Source: Phytopythium helicoides (Eukaryota > Oomycota > Peronosporomycetes > Pythiales > Pythiaceae). Taken from it: a DNA stretch of 64,000 bases. Position 1 is the stretch's first letter. Each line of letters begins with the position of its first letter. Both the position numbers and the translations under genes were made by a program. Positions 21,148-33,374 of this stretch are shown in pieces. The notes under the pieces were generated by a model that was not told where the DNA came from, searched no databases, and was given only the letters and a program-made list of their open reading frames with translations. The DNA lies in contig JANFNE010000076.1 of assembly GCA_024867545.1 (NCBI GenBank), forward strand, positions 144,501-208,500. Reading direction: 5' to 3'.

Positions 21148-24100
21148 ATGGGGCGCCGACGGCTGCGAGCTGCTGCTCGCCTGCTGCCGCTGCTCGCGGC
21201 GGTCTGCTGGTGCCGCGCGCGGGGCGATGGGCTGCTGCACGACAACGGCGCTTTCCAGCAGGTTGAGGCGAGCTGCGCGCTCAGGCTCGTGGTCCCCACG
21301 CGGCCCGTGCAGGTGACGCAGGGAGGACTCGCCGACTTGCGGGGGGTTCGCCTCGCTCGCACCGGAGAAGATCAGCAGTCGTGGGGGATGCTTGGCGCCG
21401 GGCAGGAGGAAGCGCTAGTGTCCATTGACATTCAGGTGGAAATGGGGAGGCTAGGTCTGGCCCCAGGCTACGAAGACATCCCTGGCGAGGGCGTTTACAA
21501 CGGGCCAGCGCCTCGGATGCACCTTGAGGGTCTTCGCAGCACCGTCAACATTGCTCTGCATGGACTGCGGTACATTTCCGACGAGGAAGACGCACCAGTA
21601 GATATCGCAGTGGAGATCATCGCCCGCGTCATCGATGATGGGGGGGACGGCGAGTGTGAGAGTGCATCGGCGCTTAGTATGACGGGATCGCTCTATGTTC
21701 AAGTGAGAGAAAAGCCTTTTAACCCCATCGTGACTATCAGCGGACGGCCCATGGGCATGGGGAACATTTTGAAAGCTATTGGAGGAGGGAAATTCGTTTC
21801 ACTCGGCAACGTATCGATCAAGGCATTTGGGCAGCAGTCCAAGTTTGTCTCAGTAGAGATGTTTGCCACTGCCGGGCAGATTCACCCAAAACTTGGCCAG
21901 GATGCCAATACAGCCAAGCCGGAGGATGGTGTTCGAGACACACTCCGCTTGGACGGAGTTCTGAGCGAAGTGAACGCAATGATTGCACAATGCGTTTACA
22001 AACCTCCCATTGAGTATCACGAATGGGACCGGATCTTCATAATCGTTCGTTATGGCGCGCACTCCGCAAGAACAAGTAACACGCAGTGGCCAAATGAGGT
22101 TACAAGAGTGATTCCAGTCCAAATCGTAAGACCACCACGTCCTCCTACGATGTACTGGGACAGTTCAGGGACCTCAAAACTCACTCTAACACTGGGTGTA
22201 GCAGATCTTGCCTCATTTCTTCGATTACCAGAGCTGTATATTAAAGGTGGCCGTATTGATCCGAGCTGGGATGGCCCGGTTTCGTCTTATCAATTGATAA
22301 TGCACACGGATGAAGGAGGATTTGCTCTAGGTCCTGGCAAAACAGTTGCTCCAGATGAGCAACATCTCATTCTGAATGGCTCCATCAACGAATTGGAGAC
22401 GGCTATCCAACAAGTATGGTATCGTGCACCTCCAAGACTTTGCCTTCTCCAAGCGCAATTAGCAACTTCATCGATTGATCGTGTCGTGATTTCACTTGTC
22501 GGCACGGACTTGGATCAAGGTACAATCACTAACGAGAGTATTCTACTTTTGTGGGAAAGAGACCATACTTGGTGGAGTGTTGTGTACTCACTGGTTAATC
22601 GTTCGTTGGTGATCAACGAAGACGAGTCTGCTGCCATCGGTGATCTTTTGAACAAAACTGAGATCCGTCAGTTTGATGGGAACTTGTCGCTAGTCCTATC
22701 CGCTCAACACGGTCAGATCTGGAATATGGGTGATCCTAACAGTTCAAGCGTGGATCAACATTATACTTCGATGAACGCCACTAGTCTTATTTCTCTCGGC
22801 TCACAACTATGGTATTCTCCGCCTCTCCATTTCCACGGGTTTGATTACCTAAACCTGAGGCTGAATGAGCTCAATGTAGAAGTGGTTGTACGCATACTCT
22901 CTGTCAATGATCCTCCTACCATTCACCTTCCTTTGAGCGAGGCATCTTATGATTGGTACTTGCATCCAATTGTCTTTTTGCCGCCTCTCATCATCGAAGA
23001 CCCCGATGCCAATGATCTTCTTACAGTCCGAGTGACGTCAGTAAATGCCTCGCTGAGCACCTCAGACCCAATTGATTTTGTCCCTTATGGGATTGGTGTG
23101 ACGAGCAATTCGGCTGTGGTCGAGCTAACTGCAACCCTGGATAAGCTCCAACAAGTGTTTGCTTCTAAGTTCATCAGAGTTGTTACGGAACCTTGTGATA
23201 AAGTAAGCGCTATGGCATGCCCAGGGACGATCGAAGTCTGCATCCGCGACAAGGAAGGTGCAATCGATTGCTTATCGCTCGACTTGCCTTCTCATCCAAT
23301 GTATTTTACTCTCAATCGCATCGCGATTCCCCAAAACAATCAGATCCAAATCAACGCCGGCGACTCAAAGTCACTTGCCGACTTATTTACGTTCGTTGAG
23401 AGAGAAGTTTCCGCCCTTGAACTGACCCTTGAGCTAACTGTATCCGCCGGATTTCTTCGCTATGAAGACTCCAAGTGCTCGGAGTGGTTCAGATTGCCTA
23501 GCTCAGGTAGATTGTATCAAGCAAGGTACTTGGTGATATCTCCTGATTTAGAATGCTTGAATAGTGCACTAGCGTCGACGACTTTTCAAGCTAATCCAGA
23601 TACCAGTAGTTTGGTTCAACTTACAATGACATTATTTGTGAACGAGACGTACAAAGTCCTGAATGACGCCACCACTTTCTCCGTCCTACCCGCGATCAAG
23701 CCCAGACTAATTGACAAGGTGAGGATCACTACAAAAGTACCATCTGCAAAGGCGAGGGTTGGAGATATTCTCAATCTTGACTCATTATTTGGAGTTCAGC
23801 GAAACCAAAGCGCGATAGGTAGCGACTCCGACCCACTGGAACTTCTGTACCTATCAGTTACGTGTAAAGGCTGCAGCTGGGCTTATGACCGACTTGTACC
23901 TCGAGTCTCATATGAATTCGCGCAACTGCCCAGCTCAAATCTAACCTTCATGGCACCAATATTGGCTATCGAAGAATTACTGGCTTCACTGAAATGTAAC
24001 CTTGACCTTATTCCCGATTCAAATGATAAAGTGGAAAATATTGTTGTCAGGATCCGTGAATACGGTGGGGTTGACATGCTCAATTCAAGTATTATGTCAG

Positions 24101-27100
24101 TATTTGTGGATGAAGACCCCTTGCGATGGGATGTGAAGCACCCCTATCTGTATATCAAAAGGAAGAGTCGACAGCCTCTGCTAGAAGACGCTCGAGTGGT
24201 AGGGAAGACTTCGGATGAGACTTCTCCTGTGCATCTTTCGATCAAATGCACAAACAGTAGTGTAATTGTGGGTATTCCGAACGGTGATAGTGAGCTCCTA
24301 GAACAGTGCCGCCCGAACATTCACACAATCGAGCTGGTATCATCTCGCGGCGAAATAAATAATGTTCTAAGTTCGATTACAGTTGGGCTACCGCCAAAGA
24401 GTGATGCGGATGTTACAGTCATCGAGCTCTCAGCTACCATGCCACGGGAGGCAAATAATCTAGCAAGTATCGCTCTTGTACGGGTTCGATGGGTGGGATT
24501 GAAGCCTCCAGCAGTCGTGTGCAGGAAAGATACGAATTGTAGTGTTCAGGCTGTCGAAGGTGATGCGACTCCACTTGGCGCAATACTGGTTGTCAATGGT
24601 AGCGAAGTCAATGAAAGACACCACCGACTGCTGACAGTGAAGCTCTCTGTGAGGAACGGTACTCTAGTTCTACCAATGCATGTGTACAGCGTGGAGGTTC
24701 CCAACAATACTGTGTCGTCTAAGATCGAGATTTCTGGCGACGCAAAAGCACTGACCGCTGCGCTCGAGGAAACGCTGTATACGAGTTATGAAGGTTTTAC
24801 AGGAAAAGATCTTTTAGTAATCTCAGTCTCAGACTATGGTGACAAGGAGATGATTGATAACACCGTCAATGTGGTCATCACCGTTGCATCTGCTGACAGT
24901 GAGCGCGAAGACAACCGTCACAAATACTCCTTGGTGGAAGGATCTTGGACTGAGCAATGGCCTAATGATGCTGTTCGAGTAGTGGATGATTGGGTGGGTG
25001 ACTGGGAGGCAGTATCTAAACTTATGTCACCCTACTTTCCTGAGCTAGACATTGCCGAGAGCGATAATTCCCCTGACGAGCAAACTGAAGATGACTTTGA
25101 AGCAGAATCGTACGATGGCAACTCAGTAGACAAATCACCTCTAGTTTTCCCCCTCATCCACATTCAAGGAACTAGCGAAGGTAAGCAAATCATTTTGTCG
25201 AGCATACAAAGAAGGCTTGTAACCATGTCATCTACGAATGATAACAGATCCGCTATCTACCAACACCTGGGAAGATCCCACCTTTACTGTTGATGTTGCC
25301 ACCTTTGTTCCGATAGCAGGTGTCTCTTTGATCAGCTTGGACCCCATATCGTCGGACGAGAAATCAAGCGCCAATGTGACGCTTACAATCTCTGCGACCT
25401 ATGGTTCAGTTACTTTATCTGCTACAATCGACACTGAGACGAACATGGTAGATGTTGACCACCCTGATGGGTCAAAGAATAGCGTCATCCTCTCCGGACC
25501 CATGAGTGCTGTCAATAGAACTTTGAATTATGCACAGTACCGATGTGGTTACGAGTGCCCATTGAAGGACACGATCATGATAACTGCATGGAGGTTTAAT
25601 GGGCGGTATCGGTATGAACACCAGCGTGTGCTTCATATCGATCTAATAGAGCCACTTCCTGTACCTCGCGTTGTCCTAAACCAGCAAGTTGTGTATATTA
25701 ATGAGGAAGATACTTTGTTCACATTTGAGAACATAACACTCGATGGGACTCCGAGCCAAAAAGCGATGGGAATGTTGGACTTGAACGATCAAATCACAGA
25801 TAAAGACTGGAACAATGAACTCAAAGTTTGGCCCCCCGATGCAACTGATGCTTGGATCTTGCCTACTTCACCAGCGGCTCGAAGTTATACTCTTGATATC
25901 AGCGTAAGCATCGGGTTCGTCTTCTGTACATTTGAAATTGCGGGATGTAAGAACGAGAACAAGACACAAAGCAGCTCTCAATCGCTTGATGGAGCCTATA
26001 ATGAATTGCTTGCGGCACTCACCTCATTGGTTTACCGCCCTCCAGTCAACTGGAATAGCGAGCTGGGCTACAGGGGGGAAGTCGTGGAGTGGAGTTTTCG
26101 GGTGAGAGACGGTACTCGAGCGAATGAAACATACGTGGATATGATAGTGCTCCCTCGTGTCGACCCACCCGTGATACATGTGCCATCCGTTGTAGAAGAC
26201 AACTGGAGCTTTACAAATGATCACTTTTCGCGGTTGCGGCTCGAGTGTATTCCGATATCAATCTTTGAAGACCTGCCGTACCAGTTCGATGGACTATCAG
26301 TCAGAGCAACTGACAAGATCAATACGGACGAGTTATCATTATTTCGAGTAACAATGCAAGTTCAACACGGTACACTATCGGCAGATGGCACTCTCCGTTG
26401 TGTTAATCGGCTCTCAGGGATGGAACATCTAAGCTCATTTACGCTCACGGCTAGTCTCGAGTGTGTTAACCAAATCTTACACGCATTGACATTTACAAGT
26501 GACCCCCATTTCAGTGGCTATGATGCACTGGAGATTCGTATCGACACTGTAACACCAGGACAGCCACAAACTTTTGACTCCGTTACAATCCCCCTCATCG
26601 TTATTGAAGTGAACGACGCTCCGTACATCGTAACGACTTTTCACAATTTTTACGAATGCAAAGAAGATGTAGGCTGTGCAATCACTGACCTGAGTTTAGA
26701 AGATCCTGACATATCGGAGAATGGCACCCTGACTATCACCATCCAGGTTGCACACGGATCGGTTTCATTACTCTACCAGGATGACACAACTGTTGACGTT
26801 GATCGGTCGGCACCCAGTGGCATGAGTATGACTGTGGTTGGCCACTTGTCGCAGCTTAATCGGATCGTTTCGGGCATCATTTTTGCTTCAGCGCCGGACT
26901 GGAATAGTTTACAATCAAGTGCTGATGGAGATAAGTTCGACACCGATGACTACTTTGACACAATTCATATTACTGCGTCGGACTCGGCTGCATTCAATGC
27001 ATCGACTTTATCTATTTTTCGCGTCTACGTCGCGCCAACGCCTGATCTGGTGGTGCTTCACCCACCAAGTAATGTTAGGATAAGCTCGTTTGATGATGAT

Positions 27101-30100
27101 GGCGTGCTTCGCGGGGAGGAAGATTGTGAGATGTCGATTCACGGCCTTGGATTCTCCAGTGTTGATACAACTGACTATTCGACGTTGTATGTGAGTCTTT
27201 CCGTGCACCATGGGCGCCTTGTGCTTCCTGCAATGAACGGAGCTTCATTTTTCAAAAGTGAGGATCCAGGAGCTGGCGGAAACACCCTTTCCATCTTTGG
27301 TGCATTTGTGAATGTGAACCGCAGTGTTACTATTATTCGGTACATCCCAGATCCTAACTATTTTGGAGATGATACCCTTGAAGTTCAAGTTCACGCAGTT
27401 GATGAATACACCAAGCAGACAACCCCCGAGGCTTCAATGCAGGTTCCAATAGTTCTCGATGCGGTGAACGATGCGCCAGAATGGAGTGTTCTGAATCCTT
27501 CGATTCCAGCGCAGCTTGACACACCAACGCTGATAGCAGGAATTTATCTGAATGACGTAGACTTTGAATGGGTTGATTGTGAAGTGATCTCGTGTGTAAT
27601 GGATGTCACAATTGAGGTGAGTCACGGATTCGTCATGTTACCAAAGCTAAGCAATCCAGCTCGCTTTTCTACTTCTACGGATGTTGCTTCAGACGGATCA
27701 GCTACAGAACGATCCAACTTTCTAGTAATCTCGGGAACCCAAGAAGATCTAAATGACGCATTGTCTGAGATCATTTTTGAACTTCAAAGTGCAGAATTCT
27801 ATCGCGCAGACAGCCCACTGAGATCGATCGTATCAGTTTCACTCCAAGTCGACGACCGTGGCAATTATGGTAAAGGAGGTCCTCAAATCAGTACCACCAC
27901 ACTTCACGTCCGTCCAATTGCTTGGACACCACACGGATTGAAGCTCACTGTCCCAGAAACGGTTGTCCAAATTACAGAAAATCACATGCACATTTTCAAT
28001 GGATCCATTCATATACTTGACGTGGATGCACCGCATTCTCAATTCTCCATGCTTGAGATACGCGTCAACTGTAACAATGGCCGCTTCAAACTTCGCCCAA
28101 ATATCCGAGGCGTTCAACTTTTAAGAACGGAGCAGCACAGCATCAAAGCTCGTGGGTTTGTCGAAAGCCTAAACGAGGCGCTAAACGGAAGCACGTACAC
28201 TCCGGACCCAAACTGGTTCGGCGCAGAAACTATCAATGTGTATGTAATTGACACCTCTTTGAACTCTCAACGGAGTGTGGAGGTGGAAATATTCTTGTTT
28301 GTTGCACCGACCTACAATCTACCTACTGATGGAGATAGCGCACTGCCACCAACTATATTTAGTCAAGTACAGTCAGATAATTGGAGTCTGCAGTTTGTTC
28401 CCATTAGCAGCGCAATCCAACCGAGCAACCAATTGCTAGCTACACAAATCTCCCGATCTGCGTTAAGCCCGGTTGGAGAATTCGCCAATCAAGTTGTGAT
28501 TGGAACTCATTTCGAAAACCATGTCGATAGCTCTTTGGCAGTCTTCGATGAGGAGCGTGTTGATAGTGAATCCTTGGATGACCTACCAACTCGAATGCTT
28601 GAGTCGGAAGATGACAGCCTAGTGATTCATTTGCCATCTGAGACGTTGGTGCAAGTGAGCGAGAACTCATCCATTCTTCTACGTGGGGCTCAGCCTTTCA
28701 TCCCAGATCAAAAAAGTCAAACGGACTCAAAGTGGAGTTTAATGAGAGCCTGTCCAACCTGCACCGAATCTGTTTCTAGACTTACTGTAGTGGAGTCGTT
28801 TACAGGTTTGCCTGGAAATGCGATTTCGTTCTTGACGCCTCTTGACGGTGGAAGTTTACTCTTCAGTGCAGCCCACCCTCAGCTTGGCACAGAGCTTTGG
28901 AGATCGGACGGCACGTACGCAGGGACTGCACTAGTTAAAGACATTATGGTCGGGAGTGGGTCGTCTTCACCCAGAGATCTTATGAAATTTTCTCGCGATG
29001 GGAGAGTGTACTTTTCTGCAAGTGGTGTAGATACGTCGTGGATGCTGAATGATGACCGTTACGATGCATGCCAAGGCTTCTTCCAGAGCAGATTCAATCC
29101 TAATGCCTACTATGCTGTATCCCAAACGAGCGTGTGGGATCCCGATGAGGTGAGTGCACACTAAGCCATTCTCATACAGCTAATACTCAACGATACTGTT
29201 GTTTAATGTCACCATCAGACGTACGACTGTCCTGTTGGATTTCACTGGGCGTCAACTGCAGAGGCGAATTCAATATTTATCGGAAACGACATGCTTGGAC
29301 ACAGTGAGGATCTCGCCTACTTTGATAAGTGCGGCTGGAGAGGATACCTATGGGGTGGACAGGAGCGTTTCTACTTTCGTCTATCTGACTCAAAGGTAGG
29401 TCTCGCACTCTTGACTGACCCAGGGTATTCTCTGATTTCACGTCGCGTTGATGTGCATACAGGTCACCGGAGCATACAAACATGCAGGGTACCGCGACTC
29501 GTATCACGCTGAGACAGGTTTTGACACTGCTAATTTTGCCGGCATCATGTGCATTCGTGACCCTCAAAACCGTTCGAGACCTTTCGGGCGACAACTGTGG
29601 TCAACAGATGGGACTACAGAAGGGACCCGACGTATCACCAATATTGTGTCTGGAGACATGGGAGCTATGCCGTCTGCTTTGATGGAGCATGGCGGGAAAC
29701 TTTACTTCCAAGCATCAACTGCTGATTACGGTGCCGAGTTGTGGTTAACCGACGGTTCGCGAGGCGGAACGATGCTTGTGGCGGACATTGAGCCTGGTAC
29801 ACGCGGATCACGCCCTGAACATTTGGTATCAATTGGTGATCGAATACTTTTTTCAGCGTATACTGAAGCAATTGGAAGAGAGCTGTGGTTTTCGGACGGA
29901 GCACCGACCAATGACTACGCTCAGCACGACCACTCACATGTCGGGACTGGGCTTGTTCTTGACATCTGTGCCGGCCCCGACTCGTCTGATCCATCTTTTC
30001 TCGTGAGTCTGCCATCGCAACTAGCAATCTTCCGGGCGAATGACTGTGTTCATGGGTTTGAGCTATGGATCAGCGACGGAACAAGACAAGGGACAGCACT

Positions 30101-31334
30101 GCTTGTGGATATCCGAAGTGGCAGTGAAGGGTCAAATCCTTGCTTCCTTACTGGATTTTCGGGCCGGGTGTTTTTCCAGGCTGACGACGGGATTCACGGC
30201 TCGGAAATGTGGGTCACTGATGGTACGAGTGCAGGGACAACCCTACTTCTTGATTTAGCTCCAGGAGTACGAGGCTCTAGGCCAAGATATCTCAACATCT
30301 TTGATACAAATCGCTTGCTCTTTGCTGCACAAGAAGATCGAACCAACCGTGAAGAATTTTGGTTGTCGGATGGAACTGCAGTGGGTACTACACGAGTGTT
30401 TACTGGGTCAAACGAGCCTGCCATCGTTGGCAACGAGGAGAAAATTGGCTCAATGATCGCGAGTATGAGCAACAATGCATTCTTTTACATCGGGCAAGAT
30501 TTTGGTCGTGACCTGCGTACAAGTTTGGGCGAAACGGAGAGTCACCCGTTTCGATCTTTGTTGTTGTCTTCAACTCAAGCAGACCAAACTAGACTTTTCT
30601 TGCTGGATTTGGAGTGCAAGAAGGGATGGCTTTCTCTTGGTCGCTTGTGTGACGGGGTTATCTTCACGAGAGAGCTCACATCTGATTCCACACAGCAGAA
30701 AATCACGATGGAGGGGACGATCTCGGCCTTGAACTGTGTGGTGCAGGAGGTGACATACAACAGTATCCCTGAGTATGTAGGTTGGGACGAGTTGGTCGTC
30801 AGTCTCGAGGTGTTGACAGATAGCAGAGTCCCGAAATCCGTCAGATCGCCAACTATTGAGCGGCTGCCCATTCAAATCATCTCGATCAATAACCCTCCGG
30901 TTGTAGAGATTGGCGCTCGCTATTATGCACCAGTCGGCATGTGGGTTTCCGTGGGTGGAGTTGGAGTCTCCGATTCGGATGCTGCAGATGGCTTGCTGTA
31001 TCTTCACGTTACAGTTCAGAGGGGAGCACTTCGAATCTTGCCAGAGGTGCTGAAGAACAGCGAGGTATTCGTGCTCTCAGCTGGGGCAAGTAGCTTGGAA
31101 ATCAATGCTCCCATTGAAAGTGAGCAGCAAGGCTCACGGACTCTGGAGTTTTCTGGAACCGTCACGAACCTGGATGGTATCATGAACCACCTCCAGTATG
31201 CTTGTCGTGAGGTACCTGGATGCCAAGGTGGCCTGCAAGATGCCATTACCGTGAGCGTAAACGACAATGGCTTCAGTGGTGAAGGTGGCCCGCAATTGTC
31301 TGCAGCAACTGCCGCGATATACATTCTGAACTAG
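21148..31334 (+). CDS. Giant secreted protein with CSPG/cadherin-like repeats and ELWxxDGT repeats
   Basis: Four exons (21148-25180, 25248-29149, 29219-29395, 29463-31334) join in frame to 3,327 residues. The first ATG is at 21148. A signal peptide is evident (RAAARLLPLLAAVCWCRARG). Residues 40-2500 consist of about a dozen degenerate units of roughly 130 residues, each with a strand containing HG (VQHGTL, VAHGSV, VHHGRL, VSHGFV), a G...N..L..xxY segment and often a VNDPP/VNDAP linker (near 586, 1798, 2083). This is the pattern of CSPG/FREM- and tandem-95-type adhesion repeats. Seven ELWxxDGT-type repeats follow (near 2558, 2748, 2796, 2843, 2903, 2952, 3001), probably a beta-propeller, and one further adhesion unit ends the protein. 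No membrane anchor is seen. Probably a cell-surface or matrix protein; the function is unknown. Base composition is less GC-rich than in the neighbours. Confidence 0.85.
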
Positions 31335-31412
31335 AAGCTATCAAGTGGTAAGTGCGGCACAAGTATCCCTCATAACTTGTTTAGTGTTGGAGAGCGAAGC
31401 CTCGCAGCACGC

Positions 31413-32410
31413 TCACTCCTCCTTGGTCTCTACGCCCGCGCTCTTGGCTGCCTCCTCTGCCAGGTCCAGCGCATTGTCAACGAAGAAGTCCTTGTCGAAG
31501 GCCGCCTCCTCCATCACGCCGTCCTCGAAGCTGCCGCGGAACGTATTGAGCAGCTCAGGGTCATTTTTCCGCGCGAGCGACTTGAGCACCTTGAACCGCG
31601 CCTCATCCTCGAAGCGGCCCTCCTTCTGCAGCTTGTGCAGCACGCGCAGCACGTCACTTCCCTCGGCCTTTGCCGTCGGCGGCGTGGTTGGCGGCTCAAC
31701 CTCGACCTGGGGCGTCGCCTGCTCCCCCGTCTCAACGTATCCTGTGGTGCAGTCAGCACGAAGTTAGTCGTGGCTGTCGGTGCCCCCAGGTGTGTATCGC
31801 AAAGACCGCAGCACGCACCCTCAATCGCGTGGGGCTGGTCCCGCAGCGCCTCCAGGAATGGCTGGACGTCCTCCTCGCTCTCCACGATGATGGCCAGCGG
31901 CTGCGCGGCCTTGAGTCTGCTCGTGCCCTCAGGCACCACTGCTCGCCCACGAGCGCGCGTTAGCGTGGCGTGCTCGCACTGCACGGCGGCTTTGTTACGT
32001 ACGGATGCGCGCGATGAACCCCTCGTCGCCCGCCTCGAGCACAAAGTTGAGGTCCGGCGTGTCGATCTGCGCGCACCGTCAGCCCGCGCCGCGCGCCGCC
32101 CGCGAGCAGAGCGCCCGCACCTCGCACATCTGCGCGCCGTCGCGCACGCGCTCGCCCTCGCGCACGTGCCACTTGTGCAGCGTCGCGCCCTCGGCCGCCC
32201 CGCTGCCGATCGCCTGCTCGCGCGCCACCGTCAGCGCCCCGTGTCCCCGCCCGCGTCCACGCGCCACGGCTCTCCACGCGCCTGGAAGTCCAGGTCCGGC
32301 ATGCGGAACTTGATGTGGCGCGGCAGCGGCGGCCCGTCCGCCGTCGCCAGCGCCCGCGCGCGCAGCGGCAGCCACGCCAGCCGCAGCCCACGCCTCGCCA
32401 TGGTCCTCAT
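31413..32410 (-). CDS. Mitochondrial lipoyl-like domain protein without the lipoyl lysine
   Basis: Five exons (32410-32261, 32213-32121, 32066-32003, 31938-31819, 31741-31413) give 251 residues; introns are 47-77 nt. The first intron has an atypical GTGGAC donor and is the least certain join. The N-terminus is an Arg/Leu-rich mitochondrial presequence (MRTMARRGLRLAWLPLRARA). It is followed by IKFRMPDLD, EGATLHKWHVREGERV, MCEVIDTPDLNFVLEAGDEG and ILVPEG, which align in order with the lipoyl/biotinyl hammerhead of 2-oxoacid dehydrogenase E2 and E3BP proteins. The (D)K(A) turn that carries lipoate is replaced by TPD, so the domain should not be lipoylated. A Pro/Thr linker and an all-helical C-terminal segment (RVLHKLQKEGRFEDEARF) follow. 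There is no E2 catalytic domain. The stop is 78 bp from the convergent giant gene. Confidence 0.7.
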
Positions 32411-32620
32411 GGCCCCCGCCTTTCGCTTAGTGCGCGCGTGGCTTCCCGGAAGTCGCGCGGGTGTAAAAAAAAAGAAAAGCAGAGGGTAATTACCCACTTG
32501 ACCCGTAAGAAGGCCGCGCCGACGCCGCCGAGCATTGGCTGGCGCGGGGGTTCGCTTGGCCGCGCGCCGCCGCCGCCACCGGCGCCGAGCAATTGGAATT
32601 CTCCCACGGGAAGCGACAGG
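32411..32620. promoter_or_regulatory. 210-bp region between divergent lipoyl-like and eS30 genes
   Basis: It lies between start codons at 32410 (-) and 32621 (+). An A-run with flanking TTACCC (32465-32495) is the only AT-rich patch. No further ATG lies on the + strand here, which supports the eS30 start. Confidence 0.4.
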
Positions 32621-32958
32621 ATGCAGAGGTAGGCAGGCAGGCGCTTGTGCTGCTGCTGCTGCTGCTGCTGCTGGGTCCAAGCAGGCCGCCCACTAACGCC
32701 CGCTTGTGTCGTCGCAGCGAGAACAACACGACGCTGAACCTGGCCCTGCGCCTGCGCGGTGGCGGTAAGGTCCACGGCTCGCTGGCGCGTGCCGGTAAGG
32801 TCAAGGGCCAGACCCCCAAGGTGCCCAAGCAGGAGGACAAGAAGAAGGCGCTCACGGGACGCGCCAAGAAGCGCTGGCAGTACAACCGCCGCTTCGTCAA
32901 CGTCGTCGCGGCCCCCGGCGGCAAGCGCCTCGGACCCAACTCGAACGCCAACAAGTAA
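32621..32958 (+). CDS. RPS30: Ribosomal protein eS30 with a vestigial ubiquitin-like leader
   Basis: Exon 1 is only 8 nt (32621-32628, ATGCAGAG). The 89-nt intron (AG/GTAGGC donor, GTCGCAG acceptor) leads to exon 2 at 32718-32958, giving 82 residues. The mature part [20 protein letters not shown] to [10 protein letters not shown] is unmistakable eS30, a component of the small ribosomal subunit near the decoding centre. It is preceded by [18 protein letters not shown], where [12 protein letters not shown] corresponds to the last residues of ubiquitin and MQ to its start. In animals eS30 is made as a fusion to a full-length ubiquitin-like domain that is cleaved after GG; in budding yeast there is no fusion. 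The intron is too short to hide the missing 60 or so residues. Confidence 0.9.
32650..32673 (+). repeat. (CTG)8 microsatellite in the eS30 intron
   Basis: Eight uninterrupted CTG units lie in the middle of the 89-nt intron; they are not translated. Confidence 0.9.
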
Positions 32959-33374
32959 GCGACCCACGCGCAGCCTCGCCCGACAGCCCGCCTGGCGACC
33001 CAGAGCGCTGCTGACACACAAGCCGCGCGTGCTGCGGACGCGTGGGCAGGCAGGACAGGCGTACCGCCCTCGACGGCGGCGGCGTGCGTCGCTCCGGCGC
33101 GACCGCCGCCGCCTCGGGCGACTCGCCGCTTGATCGGCTCGTAAGATCGAAACACGCTCCTCGCCTTCCGTGCGCCCCAGTGTTGGTTCCGCCCGCGGCG
33201 ACGCCGATGATGCAGGTCAACGCGCAAACATTATGAGCACCACGCCAACGAGACCCCGCGCCCCTCCGCGCCAGGCGGTTTCCCGCTTCAACTGTCATTC
33301 GCCCGCTGGTCCTTCGCCCTACGCACTACTGACTGCTGCTACTCCTGCCTGCTCCTGCTCCATCGCCGCGCAGC
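32959..33374. other. eS30 3' region and upstream region of the coiled-coil gene
   Basis: 416 GC-rich bases between tandem genes. GTCATTCGCC near 33293 resembles the oomycete initiator core (YCAYTYY) and lies about 80 bp before the next ATG. Nothing else is recognised. Confidence 0.35.

Noticed and set aside
31377..32489. 370-codon + strand frame
   Set aside because: It is antisense to the lipoyl-like gene, whose spliced product has clear motifs.
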